NCBI GenBank assembly: GCA_910578465.1
Contig: CAJTPW010000002.1
Span: 186,001-250,000, forward strand
Direction of reading: 5' to 3'
Length of the DNA stretch: 64,000 bases
DNA from: an uncultured Vampirovibrio sp.
GTDB taxonomy: Bacteria; Cyanobacteriota; Vampirovibrionia; Gastranaerophilales; Gastranaerophilaceae
Below the pieces are notes generated by a model, which did not search any database, was not told where the DNA came from, and saw only the letters and a program-made list of their open reading frames with translations. Made by a program: the position numbers and the translations under genes. Below, piece after piece: positions 9,076-17,683 of this stretch (the first letter of the stretch is position 1; every line of letters starts with the position of its first letter).

Positions 9076-9684
9076 ATGCTAAATAATTATTTAACCTATC
9101 TAAATTACATAACAAATAAATTAAACAAATTCTTTGAACAACAAAAAGATTACATTTCTTGCAAAAGAGGGTGTGCCCTTTGCTGTAAGGACGCTGAATT
9201 TCCATATTCTGCAATTGAAATGCAGCTTTTATTAAACGGTTTCAATTCTCTTGATAGAGAAGTTAAAAACAAAGTAGAGACCAATATTCAAGAAATTTTG
9301 AAAAAAAAGAAAGAACACAAAGAAGGAAGATTTGTTTATGATTGCCCGTTTTTAATAAATAATGTGTGTTCCATTTATGAATACAGGGGGGTTGTCTGTC
9401 GTTCTTTCGGGCTTATGGCACTTCCCGACAGCAGTCATAAAAAAGTTCAGGTACCTTTTTGCTGTTATAAAGGCCTAAACTATTCAAGCGTTATAGACCC
9501 CGCAACAAATAAAATCTCAACCGAGATGTTTTTAAAAACAGGAATAAAAGAAGAACCCGCAAGTTTTAATGTAGGTTATGAAACCCTGACAAGCAAAGAC
9601 ATTGAAGAAGTTTTTAATTTTAAGTTCGGGTCAAAAAAACCCATGATTGAATGGTTTGAAATACCTTCAAATAACAGGGCTTAA
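9076..9684 (+). CDS. YkgJ-family cysteine cluster protein
   Basis: This 202-residue protein carries the zinc- or iron-chelating signature of the CxxxCxxCC family: CKRGCALCC near residue 30, then CPFLINNVCSIYEYRGVVCR around residues 95-115. Members are small cytoplasmic metal-binding proteins of uncertain function, sometimes linked to protein modification. It directly follows the flavoprotein gene with almost no gap. No catalytic residues can be named. Confidence 0.8.
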   Translation: MLNNYLTYLNYITNKLNKFFEQQKDYISCKRGCALCCKDAEFPYSAIEMQLLLNGFNSLDREVKNKVETNIQEILKKKKEHKEGRFVYDCPFLINNVCSIYEYRGVVCRSFGLMALPDSSHKKVQVPFCCYKGLNYSSVIDPATNKISTEMFLKTGIKEEPASFNVGYETLTSKDIEEVFNFKFGSKKPMIEWFEIPSNNRA

Positions 9685-9813
9685 TAAGAATTTAATATTA
9701 CTTAATATTTTACGGATTTTACTAAAGTTTGAATGAAATTTTGTCGAAATTGATATTATCCCCATAAAAATTATGGAAAATTTGCGATTATTAGTTTTTA
9801 AGAGATAGTAAAA

Positions 9814-10395
9814 ATGTTTAAAATTAACCCCGAAGCAACTACACACAAGGTGTCTTTAGAAAGTAAAACAGAAGCGGGAAAGGCACAAACAAAAGAGACG
9901 CAAGGCAACCTGTTTGCAGAACCAGAAAACAACAATCCTGCAGTCAAGATAAATAAAAACGGGACAGCTGCCCCTTCGATTGATGAAGACAAAGCAAAAG
10001 AATATGCTCAAAGTCTTTGCGATGCGATGAAGGGTTTTGGCGCGGACGGAAAAGCGGTTGATGCAATAATTTTGGATGAAAGTCTCAATTCTTATGACAT
10101 TGTAAGCATTATGTCAAAATATGGAAGCGTCAACAGAAGACACACTTTAGAAAAAGATTTGGCCCGGGAGTTTATGGGAAAACACGAAGATAAACTCCTG
10201 CAGAGGATAACAGATGCCTGTTTTGAAGTATACGCAGATGACAACATGGCAAATTGCGGTTTACATCGTATAGCCAGATTGGCCCTTGAGAACAAAACGC
10301 TTCAAGACTTTATGCTTGAAAAGGGTATGATTAAAAAAGATGACGAAAGCGACAACATCAGAACCTCTACAATGATATTAGGAATTCGCGGATAA
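9814..10395 (+). CDS. Small protein with one annexin-like repeat
   Basis: I do not recognise this 193-residue protein as a whole. The first 50 residues are polar and likely disordered. From about residue 55, AMKGFGADGKAVDAIIL, and then LEKDLAREFMGK, closely resemble the two halves of a eukaryotic annexin repeat (AMKGxGTDExxIxxII and LxxDLKSEISGK). The GxGx calcium loop and the acidic cap residue are both present, with a three-residue longer middle. Annexins normally have four repeats and bind membranes through calcium; only one is evident here. No signal peptide is seen. The ribosome site is weak. Treat the annexin link as an inference. Confidence 0.6.
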   Translation: MFKINPEATTHKVSLESKTEAGKAQTKETQGNLFAEPENNNPAVKINKNGTAAPSIDEDKAKEYAQSLCDAMKGFGADGKAVDAIILDESLNSYDIVSIMSKYGSVNRRHTLEKDLAREFMGKHEDKLLQRITDACFEVYADDNMANCGLHRIARLALENKTLQDFMLEKGMIKKDDESDNIRTSTMILGIRG

Positions 10396-10454
10396 TGTTG
10401 AATTTGGGACAACTTTTAAAAAAGCACAAGTGATAAAATAAGCATATTAATAAT

Positions 10455-10490
10455 AAAAAAGCGCCAAAACTATAAGTCCCGGCGCTTTTA
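10455..10490. terminator. Bidirectional terminator between convergent genes
   Basis: AAAAAGCGCC pairs with GGCGCTTTTA around a loop of about 16 bases, with A-runs on the left and T-runs on the right. It sits between the annexin-like gene and the convergent nrdG gene and can serve both. Confidence 0.85.
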
Positions 10491-10508
10491 ATTTAGTTTT
10501 GTTAAATT

Positions 10509-10997
10509 TTACGCATGCAAAACAATAGAGCCGATTTCAAGGGTCTTTTTAACATCTATTACGCGCTGATTTGAACTTCCGACCCATTTAAGATTGTTAT
10601 CTTTAAGTTCTTCAACAAATCTCCCTTCCGCAATAACATCAATAAGCTCAATCCCTTTGATATCCTTAATTTCTTCCCAAAGAAGTCCCGTATAAAGCCA
10701 GATTGTCTTATTTGGAAAATCACTGCGGCATTTTTTAACAAGCCTCATAACTTCATCTCTGTTATATGACATCATAGGATCTCCGCCTGAAAACGTTATG
10801 CCTTCAATATAAGGTCTGCTAAGCGCTTCAAAAAGTTCATTCTCTGTATTTCTGCCAAAAGGAAGACCGCCTTCTTTATCCCAGGTAATCGGATTATGAC
10901 AACCGTTACAGCGGTTATCGCACCCTGAAACCCAAAGCACAACGCGTATACCGTCACCGTTTAACATATCTTCTTTTGTAATATTGTGATAGTTCAT
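10509..10997 (-). CDS. nrdG: Anaerobic ribonucleoside-triphosphate reductase activase
   Basis: This 162-residue radical SAM enzyme generates the glycyl radical on NrdD. The 4Fe-4S ligands are Cys26, Cys30 and Cys33 in CDNRCNGCHN, and the SAM-contacting GG motif is TFSGGDPM. The length is normal for NrdG. It lies 39 bases downstream of nrdD on the same strand, the usual operon order. Its presence implies growth without oxygen, because the NrdD radical is destroyed by air. Confidence 0.95.
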   Translation of the reverse strand: MNYHNITKEDMLNGDGIRVVLWVSGCDNRCNGCHNPITWDKEGGLPFGRNTENELFEALSRPYIEGITFSGGDPMMSYNRDEVMRLVKKCRSDFPNKTIWLYTGLLWEEIKDIKGIELIDVIAEGRFVEELKDNNLKWVGSSNQRVIDVKKTLEIGSIVLHA

Positions 10998-11036
10998 TTT
11001 CTACTCCAAAATACCGACATTATAAAAACTTGCGTT

Positions 11037-13307
11037 TTACATAGAAACGCGGTCTTTAATTTCTTCCATTTTAGCTTCATTCAAACGCGTATCACCTTTT
11101 ACTCTTGAATAAGAAAGATAGCCGTTCATTCTGTCAATTTTGGTCAGATTTTTACTTCCGCACTTCGGACAAATATCCATTTCAAGCTCTTTATGGCCGC
11201 AATCATCGCAATAAGCAAGAGATAAATTCACGCCTTCATAAAAACCCATATCCATAGCCCTTTTAACCAGAGTCTCAATCGCCCTGGTATTATACGATAC
11301 AGGATATTTCACATATTGAATTTTACCGCCGTTTAAAAGGTCCCAAAATCTTTTTTCTAAATCCTGTTTTTCAATCGGTCCGATATCTTCGGAAACATGA
11401 CAGTGGAAAGAATTTGAAACATAGCCCCTGTCTGATACATTATTTACCTTACCGTACTTTTTTCTAAATTGTTGAATCTGAAGTCCGCAAAGATTTTCTG
11501 CAGGCGTACCATAAATAGCATAAAGGTTGCCGTCTTTTTCTTTGAATTCATTCACTCTTTTATTGATATATTCCATAACCTCGAGTGCAAACCGACCGTC
11601 TTCAACAAGGGATTTTTGATTATGCAGCTCTTGCAGTTCGTTTAAAGCAGTAATGCCAAATGACGCGGTAGCAGCCTTTAAAAGAGGTTTAATTTTATCG
11701 TGAATTCCAAGGTGTCCGCCGTAAAAACCGCCCTCACAAAACGCAAGCGGGTTTATCGATGCACGCATTTCGCCAAGGTAATCATAAGTTCTTATATGAA
11801 TTTGCCTTATCATCTCAAGATAATAATCTAAAACTTCATAAAAATCCCTGCCTTCTTTTTTGGCCTTAGCGTAAATCATCGGCAAATGAAGACTAATGGC
11901 GCCTATGTTAAACCTTCCGACAAAAACAGGCTTATCATCCTTATCTGCCGCTGTCATTCCGCCTCTTTCAAACCAGGGCGATAAAAAAGCGCGGCAGCCC
12001 ATAGGAGATATCACCCTTTTATATTTTTTATACATTGAAGCAACATAGCCTTCTCCTGTTAAAGAAAGCCAATCAGGATACATTGCAGATTTTGAACACT
12101 CTACACCTGCATTGAAAAGTTCGCGAAGCCTGCCGCTTTCACCATGAAGTTCTTCATCATAAAGAAAAACGATTTTAGGAAACAATACGGGCTTTTTATT
12201 CTCCTTTTTGCCCTGCCCCATTTTGCGCACTTCAAGCATCACCTTTGATGCCATTATTTCAAATTCTTCCGTGCCAAGCCCCATTGTCATTGTAATAAAG
12301 GGATAATCCCCGCGGGATGATGCAACAGTATTGAATTTATATTCCCACCCTTGAAAACCGTCATGAAAATCTTTTTCAACATCTTTCATTGCTTCTTTTT
12401 CTGCGCGTTCAGGCAAAACACCCATATCGGTATATTTTTGATATTTCTTTTCAAAGGTCATTTTTGCATAAGGAGCAAGGATTTTATCCACTTCGGGTAC
12501 GGTAAAACCGCCGTATTGCTGGCTTGCGGCAGCCATAACAATATCTCCGATAACATCAAAGGCAACTTCCAGACTCTTTGGCTCGTTATACCAGAGATTT
12601 CCCATCTCAAAACCGCCCTTTAAAACATTTGCAACATCAAAAAGGCAGCAGTTCATCGTATCACGCCTTGCGGACATATCATGAATATAGATATAGCCTT
12701 CCCTTATGGCTTGCAATTCGGGAACGGTCAAAAAGAATTTTTTATATAATTCTTTATTTAGCTGGTTAAAAACAAGGGAGCGCTTTGTTGAAACAAGCGC
12801 GGAATCCGCATTTGAATTCTCCTTATCCCCGATGTACATAATCTTTTGGCTTTCCTGATAAACCTTATCCAACATATCTACAAAATCAATTTTATAGTTC
12901 CTGTAGTTTCTATAACTTGTTGCAACCTTCGGATTTAAAACTTCAAGCGCATTTTCAACCACACAGTGCATTTTAAAGATTTCAATCTCATTTTCGTGCA
13001 TCTTTAAAACGCTTGAATCAACATAATTTGCAATGTTTTCAAGCTCTTCTTTTGTAAATTCAACAAGCATTCTTGCGGCAGATTTTTTAACTGCGGATAT
13101 AACCTTTTGAACGTCATATTCTTCTTTTGTGCCGTCCTTTTTAATAATTTTAACATTCTTCAAAAGTGATTTAGTCGGAAGCCCAACCACTTTTTGACTT
13201 TGCACAAATTCAGCCCCTATCGGTTTTGTGGCATAGTTTTGTTCATTAGAAAAAGTAAGTTTCGATTTTTCGATACTTACAGATCTTTCTTCCCGTAATT
13301 CTTTCAT
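11037..13307 (-). CDS. nrdD: Anaerobic (class III) ribonucleoside-triphosphate reductase
   Basis: This 756-residue enzyme reduces ribonucleotides to deoxyribonucleotides by glycyl radical chemistry. An N-terminal ATP-cone lies at about residues 50-140 (VKIIKKDGTKEEYDVQKV). The C-terminus has the structural zinc site CDDCGHKELEMDICPKC and then the radical glycine, about Gly729, in RMNGYLSYS. The start is backed by AAAGGAGCAAGG. A class-II cobalamin riboswitch precedes the gene, suggesting repression when vitamin B12 is available, as would make sense if a B12-dependent class II reductase is encoded elsewhere. No nrdJ is in this window. Confidence 0.96.
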   Translation of the reverse strand: MKELREERSVSIEKSKLTFSNEQNYATKPIGAEFVQSQKVVGLPTKSLLKNVKIIKKDGTKEEYDVQKVISAVKKSAARMLVEFTKEELENIANYVDSSVLKMHENEIEIFKMHCVVENALEVLNPKVATSYRNYRNYKIDFVDMLDKVYQESQKIMYIGDKENSNADSALVSTKRSLVFNQLNKELYKKFFLTVPELQAIREGYIYIHDMSARRDTMNCCLFDVANVLKGGFEMGNLWYNEPKSLEVAFDVIGDIVMAAASQQYGGFTVPEVDKILAPYAKMTFEKKYQKYTDMGVLPERAEKEAMKDVEKDFHDGFQGWEYKFNTVASSRGDYPFITMTMGLGTEEFEIMASKVMLEVRKMGQGKKENKKPVLFPKIVFLYDEELHGESGRLRELFNAGVECSKSAMYPDWLSLTGEGYVASMYKKYKRVISPMGCRAFLSPWFERGGMTAADKDDKPVFVGRFNIGAISLHLPMIYAKAKKEGRDFYEVLDYYLEMIRQIHIRTYDYLGEMRASINPLAFCEGGFYGGHLGIHDKIKPLLKAATASFGITALNELQELHNQKSLVEDGRFALEVMEYINKRVNEFKEKDGNLYAIYGTPAENLCGLQIQQFRKKYGKVNNVSDRGYVSNSFHCHVSEDIGPIEKQDLEKRFWDLLNGGKIQYVKYPVSYNTRAIETLVKRAMDMGFYEGVNLSLAYCDDCGHKELEMDICPKCGSKNLTKIDRMNGYLSYSRVKGDTRLNEAKMEEIKDRVSM

Positions 13308-13356
13308 CCTTGCTCCTTTTTTCTTTTGAAAAAGGCAGAAAATAGGCTAATTAAAA

Positions 13357-13466
13357 GCTCAAATTCCTGTCTCGAGGTGTAATACACAACAAACACAGAG
13401 CATTCCGACTTTAACGGCTGCGGACCAGCGAGGGATTTCCACCCTTTCTTTCCTCCATGCTGTATT
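13357..13466 (-). promoter_or_regulatory. Class-II cobalamin riboswitch upstream of nrdD
   Basis: On the minus strand, the outer stem AATACA/TGTATT (13461-13466 with 13381-13386) encloses a second stem CATGGAG/CTCTGTG. Between them lie the conserved GGAAAG segment, the hairpin GGGTGGAAATCCC, the GGTCCGCAGCCGT core, and the B12-box-like AAGTCGGAATGC. This order and the short size match the compact class-II cobalamin aptamer, which lacks the large peripheral domain of btuB-type elements. A following hairpin, 13357-13378, could provide the kissing loop. It lies 50-160 bases before nrdD. Ligand type (adenosyl- or aquo/methylcobalamin) cannot be told by eye. Confidence 0.78.
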
Positions 13467-13555
13467 TTTTATATTTTATCAAAAACCTTTTAGCATGAAA
13501 ATATTGAGGTATAAATCCAAAACTCAATAAAGCCGTTTCCTTATAAGGGTGTGCT

Positions 13556-14743
13556 TCATACACCCTTTACAAAACTTTTCATATCCAATTTTAATATTTT
13601 ATTTAATTCACCCGTATCGTTTGTGCTGCCGAAAAGTATTGCGCAGACAGGTTTTTCGGTATAATTTATTTCCCTTTTTTCTAAAATATTTGAAAAATTT
13701 TGATACAAAGCTTCATAATCAAATTTAAAATCACCTGTTTGAAGCTCTTTTGGCCTTTCAGCTATTGCAAAGTAGAAAATTTTATCTCCCGCCTTATCTG
13801 ATATCAGCTCCCAATCAGGCTTTTTCCTGTTTTCAAAATATTCATACACATTAATTCCGTAAGCAAAATACGCTAAATCCGTTGTACACCAGCCTGCAAA
13901 ACGCGCAGGGTTTATTTCAACGGGGATAATTTTCCCATCTTTTCTTTTGATAAGCTCTATGTGCATTGGAAAATTTTTCACATTTAAAGAATTTTGCACA
14001 AAAGCTTTCCCAATATTTGATAAAACTCCGCTAAAGACGGTTATATTTTCTTTTACGATGGCAGCAGATGTTGTATATGCTCTGTCGCTGACGTCATCCC
14101 CATCTAAAAACGGATGTTTCAAGATATTTAATATAACAGGTTCATTTGCCGAATTGTAATAAACATCAATCGCAAATTCTTCCCCTTCAATAATTTCTTC
14201 AATTATAAATTTTGAAATGTTTAAAACATTCTTTGGAAAAAGCTTTGAAATTTCAGATATTTCAGCCTTGATTTCAGTTTTCACCCTTTCCCATTCTTCT
14301 TTGCTCCGAACCTTATGCACGCCAAGGCTCAAAAAACCCACCGCGGGCTTTATTATAAAAGGCTTCCCGACATTTTCAAATTTTATTTTATCAAGCTCTT
14401 CAACAGAAATCTCTTCAAAGAAAAAATCGGGATATAGAGGCTTCAGCGCCTCTCTGAATTGAAATTTATCTTTGCAGAGGGAAATAACTTTAGCAAAATT
14501 TGAATTCGGACAATTTTCCATAATAAAATTTATGGAATTTTCGGAATTTATATAAACCTTTCCATTTTCTATAACATCCAAAGCTTCTTTTTTTGAAACA
14601 AAATTAAACTTCCCGCAAAATCCATTGCAATTATATGTTGCTGCCTCTGCTTTCATAAAATCGTTTTCTAAAATTTCATAACCGTTTTTTAAAACCGTTT
14701 CCAAAAGCAAGCTTGAAACATAGGGTTCATCCAGTATAAACAA
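13556..14743 (-). CDS. ATP-grasp domain protein
   Basis: This 395-residue protein looks like an ATP-grasp carboxylate-amine ligase. An ATP-binding lysine is in KPFIIKPAVGFLSLGV, and metal-binding residues are in PVEINPARFAGW. It begins at a TTG codon: a good AAAGGAGAG site lies seven bases upstream, and the first in-frame ATG is 28 codons further in. The gene follows the B12-binding radical SAM gene after 11 bases, so the two likely act in one pathway, such as a modified peptide, amino-acid conjugate or small metabolite. The substrate is unknown; the fold is fairly sure. Confidence 0.78.
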   Translation of the reverse strand: MFILDEPYVSSLLLETVLKNGYEILENDFMKAEAATYNCNGFCGKFNFVSKKEALDVIENGKVYINSENSINFIMENCPNSNFAKVISLCKDKFQFREALKPLYPDFFFEEISVEELDKIKFENVGKPFIIKPAVGFLSLGVHKVRSKEEWERVKTEIKAEISEISKLFPKNVLNISKFIIEEIIEGEEFAIDVYYNSANEPVILNILKHPFLDGDDVSDRAYTTSAAIVKENITVFSGVLSNIGKAFVQNSLNVKNFPMHIELIKRKDGKIIPVEINPARFAGWCTTDLAYFAYGINVYEYFENRKKPDWELISDKAGDKIFYFAIAERPKELQTGDFKFDYEALYQNFSNILEKREINYTEKPVCAILFGSTNDTGELNKILKLDMKSFVKGV

Positions 14744-14754
14744 AAGGCTCTCCT

Positions 14755-16137
14755 TTAAATAAATTCCGTCTCTATTTTTGTATTGTTATAATAATCCAAA
14801 AATTTCTTCGGTACAGCTTCTTTTTTAATTCCGAATTTTTCGGGGCAAAGTGTCCACGGGGATGCAGGCTCGTATATGATTGGAATTATCATATATTGTT
14901 GAACAAAACTATATTTCTTTTGAAGAAATTTACCGTACGCTTCAGATTTTTCATTCTCTTTTTTATCAACGGAAGGAATTATTGAAAAATAAAGCTCAGA
15001 TCTTATTTGAAGCTCTTCCATACAATCAAGTGCTTCTTCAAGCTCATTGTTTGAAAAATAAAAGGCCTTATGGCGCTTTCTTAAATCTTCATTGTAAAAT
15101 TCGGGACTGATTGAAAGAATTGATTCTTTAGAAAAAGCCCTTGCATAAAGTTCGAGTAATTCTTTATCCGGAAGCCCGAACAAAGTAAAGGCCGCGGTTA
15201 ATTTCCCGCAAAATTCATCGCTGATTTTTTCAAGCAGAGTAATTAAATGTTTTCTATCCTTAGGGTCTGGGTCAAAAGCAAATCTGAAAACTTCAATACC
15301 GCAACCTTTTTTAAGGGTCTTAATCTCATCAATTACACTGTCTGCGCTTCTGTATGAAATAAAATCTCTGCCGATAACTTTCTTTAGCGCTTCATAGCCT
15401 CCGCCGCACCAGGTGCAATTTCCCGTACATCCACGCCCAAGACACACGCCTTGAGATGTCATCGGGTTATTTAGCTCTTCTTCTTTTGCATAGTTTAAAA
15501 CAAAAGGAATTTTTGCATAATGCTCGTAATTTCGCATTGTTTTTATGTCGAAAAATTTAAAAGTGTCTAAATCTTTACTTAATGCAACAAATTTTTCCCT
15601 GTTTCTTATTATTTCCCCGTCTTTTTTCCAAACAATATTTGGAATCTTTTCCAAATCATCCTTGCAGCCGTAAAATACCTTCTTTGTAAGTAAACTTATC
15701 GGGATTTCGCCTTCCCCCGCTATGATTGCATCAATAAAACCGAATTCTTTTAGTATCTCTTTTGCAAAATATGATGCCGTAAACCCGCCAAGGACAATAA
15801 AAACGTCGGGGCATTCTTTTTTTAATTTTCTTATCGTTTCAATAACGCTAAATGATTGCGGGTGCCAGTGCAGAGAGAAGGCAAGAAATTTTACGCTGTT
15901 ATCTTTCACATATTTTGAAAGAGAAAAATTTTTATCAAGATATTTTTCTATTCCGATATGCAAAATTTCAACATCAAAACCCTCTTTTTTAAGTTCGCCT
16001 GCAAGAGGATATAAACCCATGGCGCAAAAATTCACGTTTGAATATAAAGTCCCGTCAGGGTTTTCACAAAACTGCGGCGTGTGGACCAGTGCGCATTTAA
16101 AATTTTTATTAAATTTTATTTCTTTTTCAAGTTCCAT
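14755..16137 (-). CDS. B12-binding-type radical SAM protein
   Basis: This 460-residue protein has an N-terminal region of about 170 residues with the Rossmann-like layout of cobalamin-binding radical SAM enzymes (LAFSLHWHPQS, VLGGFTAS, IAGEGE). The radical SAM iron-sulfur ligands are Cys237, Cys241 and Cys244 in GRGCTGNCTWCGGG. Several family members do methylations or ring rearrangements in natural-product pathways. It is first in a two-gene unit with an ATP-grasp protein. The DXHXXG cobalamin signature is not obvious, so real B12 binding is uncertain. The reaction is unknown. Confidence 0.8.
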   Translation of the reverse strand: MELEKEIKFNKNFKCALVHTPQFCENPDGTLYSNVNFCAMGLYPLAGELKKEGFDVEILHIGIEKYLDKNFSLSKYVKDNSVKFLAFSLHWHPQSFSVIETIRKLKKECPDVFIVLGGFTASYFAKEILKEFGFIDAIIAGEGEIPISLLTKKVFYGCKDDLEKIPNIVWKKDGEIIRNREKFVALSKDLDTFKFFDIKTMRNYEHYAKIPFVLNYAKEEELNNPMTSQGVCLGRGCTGNCTWCGGGYEALKKVIGRDFISYRSADSVIDEIKTLKKGCGIEVFRFAFDPDPKDRKHLITLLEKISDEFCGKLTAAFTLFGLPDKELLELYARAFSKESILSISPEFYNEDLRKRHKAFYFSNNELEEALDCMEELQIRSELYFSIIPSVDKKENEKSEAYGKFLQKKYSFVQQYMIIPIIYEPASPWTLCPEKFGIKKEAVPKKFLDYYNNTKIETEFI

Positions 16138-16195
16138 TTTTATATTATACTTAAAACAACGGAAGTTTTAAGAAAATAAAAGTGAGGACGGTTTT

Positions 16196-16837
16196 ATGGA
16201 ACAGATTAAAAAATTTTTTATGGAGCTAAGAGAGAGAGTGGATTTTAAATTCTACCCTGTTATATTAGCGCCTGTTATAATCTTTCTTTTGACGCCAATA
16301 TTTATAAAATGGCTTCCGCTTCATTTTGCAAACGAAAATTCTTTAATTGAAAACTTCCAGCTTGTTGTAATTTTGTTTGCGTTTATTTTCTGTTTAAAAG
16401 CAAAAACCGATAAACCCTTTTTCTATTCAATGGCACTTGTTATGGTAATTCTTTTCTTAAGAGAAATAAATTGCGGCAGAACAGTATTCTTCCTTGTTCC
16501 AGGGGGGGGTCCGAACGCGTTTTACAGCTGGAAAGAAATTCCTTACGGATATCTGGCACATCCTTTGTATGGCCTTTTTATGGTATGTTCCGGCCTTTAT
16601 TTTATATTTTCAAAATCTTATAAAACTTTGTGGAATTATTTTCTTCACGCTAAATTATCGGTTTACACCTGGGCTTTTATGTTTTTAGGCATTATATTTG
16701 GCGTTGCAGGTGAAGAAATTGGCGCTTTTATGCTTGAAGAAATGGCTGAAACTTTATTTTATGTTTCAATAACGGCCCTGCTTTTCCTTCAAGGGTTCAA
16801 TAAAAACTATATCGAAACAACGGAAAAATATAATTAA
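16196..16837 (+). CDS. Uncharacterised polytopic membrane protein
   Basis: I do not recognise this 213-residue protein. It has about six hydrophobic helices after a short charged N-terminus, and two conserved-looking polar stretches, LREINCGRTVFFLVPGGG and GVAGEEIGAFMLEEMAET, which place Glu/Arg residues next to the membrane. That pattern suggests a function beyond structure, perhaps a membrane enzyme. It is divergent from the radical SAM operon, sharing a short 58-base promoter region, and its 3' end overlaps the ThiF-like gene by four bases. Confidence 0.65.
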   Translation: MEQIKKFFMELRERVDFKFYPVILAPVIIFLLTPIFIKWLPLHFANENSLIENFQLVVILFAFIFCLKAKTDKPFFYSMALVMVILFLREINCGRTVFFLVPGGGPNAFYSWKEIPYGYLAHPLYGLFMVCSGLYFIFSKSYKTLWNYFLHAKLSVYTWAFMFLGIIFGVAGEEIGAFMLEEMAETLFYVSITALLFLQGFNKNYIETTEKYN

Positions 16838-17559
16838 TTTTGACACTTGCAGTTTGGATTTTTTGAAATATTCAGCGTCTTAAAATTCGTCCTTAGGCCG
16901 TTGTATGAGAGGATTTTATTTGTTAACAATTCTCCTTCGCCCAAAATAAGTTTTAAAATTTCCATACTTTCAATTGAACCTATAACGGAAACTGCAGGCG
17001 AAACAACCCCTTTTACCTCAGGCTCAGTAACATTATCACCCATAATACACCTTAAACAGGCGGTTTCGCACGGTAAAATTGTCATTACCTGTCCCCTGAA
17101 TTCACTTACACCTGCGTGAACAAGAGGTTTTCCCGTTTCAAGAGAAATATCGTTAAGTAAAAATTTTGACTCAAAGCTGTCAAAACAATCTGCGATTATA
17201 TTGTACCTTTCAACAATTTCAGCATAGTTTCTCTCATTCAGACGAGTTTTAAAAGTTTCAACACGAATATCCCTGTTATAGTTTTGAACCCTTGTTTTTG
17301 CCGATTCGACCTTTGGTCTTTTTAAAAAAGAAAGGTCATGGATAAATTGGCGGTTAAGGTTTGATAATTCCAAAATATCATTATCAATAATACCGATTTG
17401 CCCGACACCGAGAGACGCCAGATTCAAAATAACGGCAGAGCCGAGACCGCCTGCACCGCAGACCAGAACTCTGGCATTTGAAATCTTTCTTTGCCCCTCT
17501 TCTTTAATTTCAGGGACAAGAATGTTTCTGTTATATCTTTCAAAAACATTTTGTGTCAT
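16834..17559 (-). CDS. ThiF/MoeB/HesA-family adenylyltransferase
   Basis: This 241-residue E1-like enzyme should activate the C-terminal glycine of a ubiquitin-like sulfur carrier (ThiS, MoaD or similar) as an acyl-adenylate. The nucleotide loop is CGAGGLGS, the arginine motif is LSNLNRQF, and DCFDSFESKFLLND is the conserved acidic segment. Structural zinc cysteines are CLRC and the C-terminal CKC. There is no rhodanese domain. The neighbours do not include thiS or moaD, so thiamine, molybdopterin or another thio-pathway remain possible. It converges with the membrane protein gene. Confidence 0.87.
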   Translation of the reverse strand: MTQNVFERYNRNILVPEIKEEGQRKISNARVLVCGAGGLGSAVILNLASLGVGQIGIIDNDILELSNLNRQFIHDLSFLKRPKVESAKTRVQNYNRDIRVETFKTRLNERNYAEIVERYNIIADCFDSFESKFLLNDISLETGKPLVHAGVSEFRGQVMTILPCETACLRCIMGDNVTEPEVKGVVSPAVSVIGSIESMEILKLILGEGELLTNKILSYNGLRTNFKTLNISKNPNCKCQN

Positions 17560-17618
17560 TTTTCAACCTGCTTTTAAAATCACAACTTAATTATACCATC
17601 TTGTTTGTATAACCGAAC

Positions 17619-17660
17619 CAAAAAATTTGTCCTCCCGTGTTCAAAATTCGGAAGGACAAA
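17619..17660 (-). terminator. Terminator after the autotransporter gene
   Basis: On the minus strand TTTGTCCTTCCG pairs with CGGGAGGACAAA (one mismatch), followed by TTTTTT. It lies just past the autotransporter stop and before the ThiF-like gene. Confidence 0.85.
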
Positions 17661-17683
17661 TTAAAATCATATATTTTAGGTGT

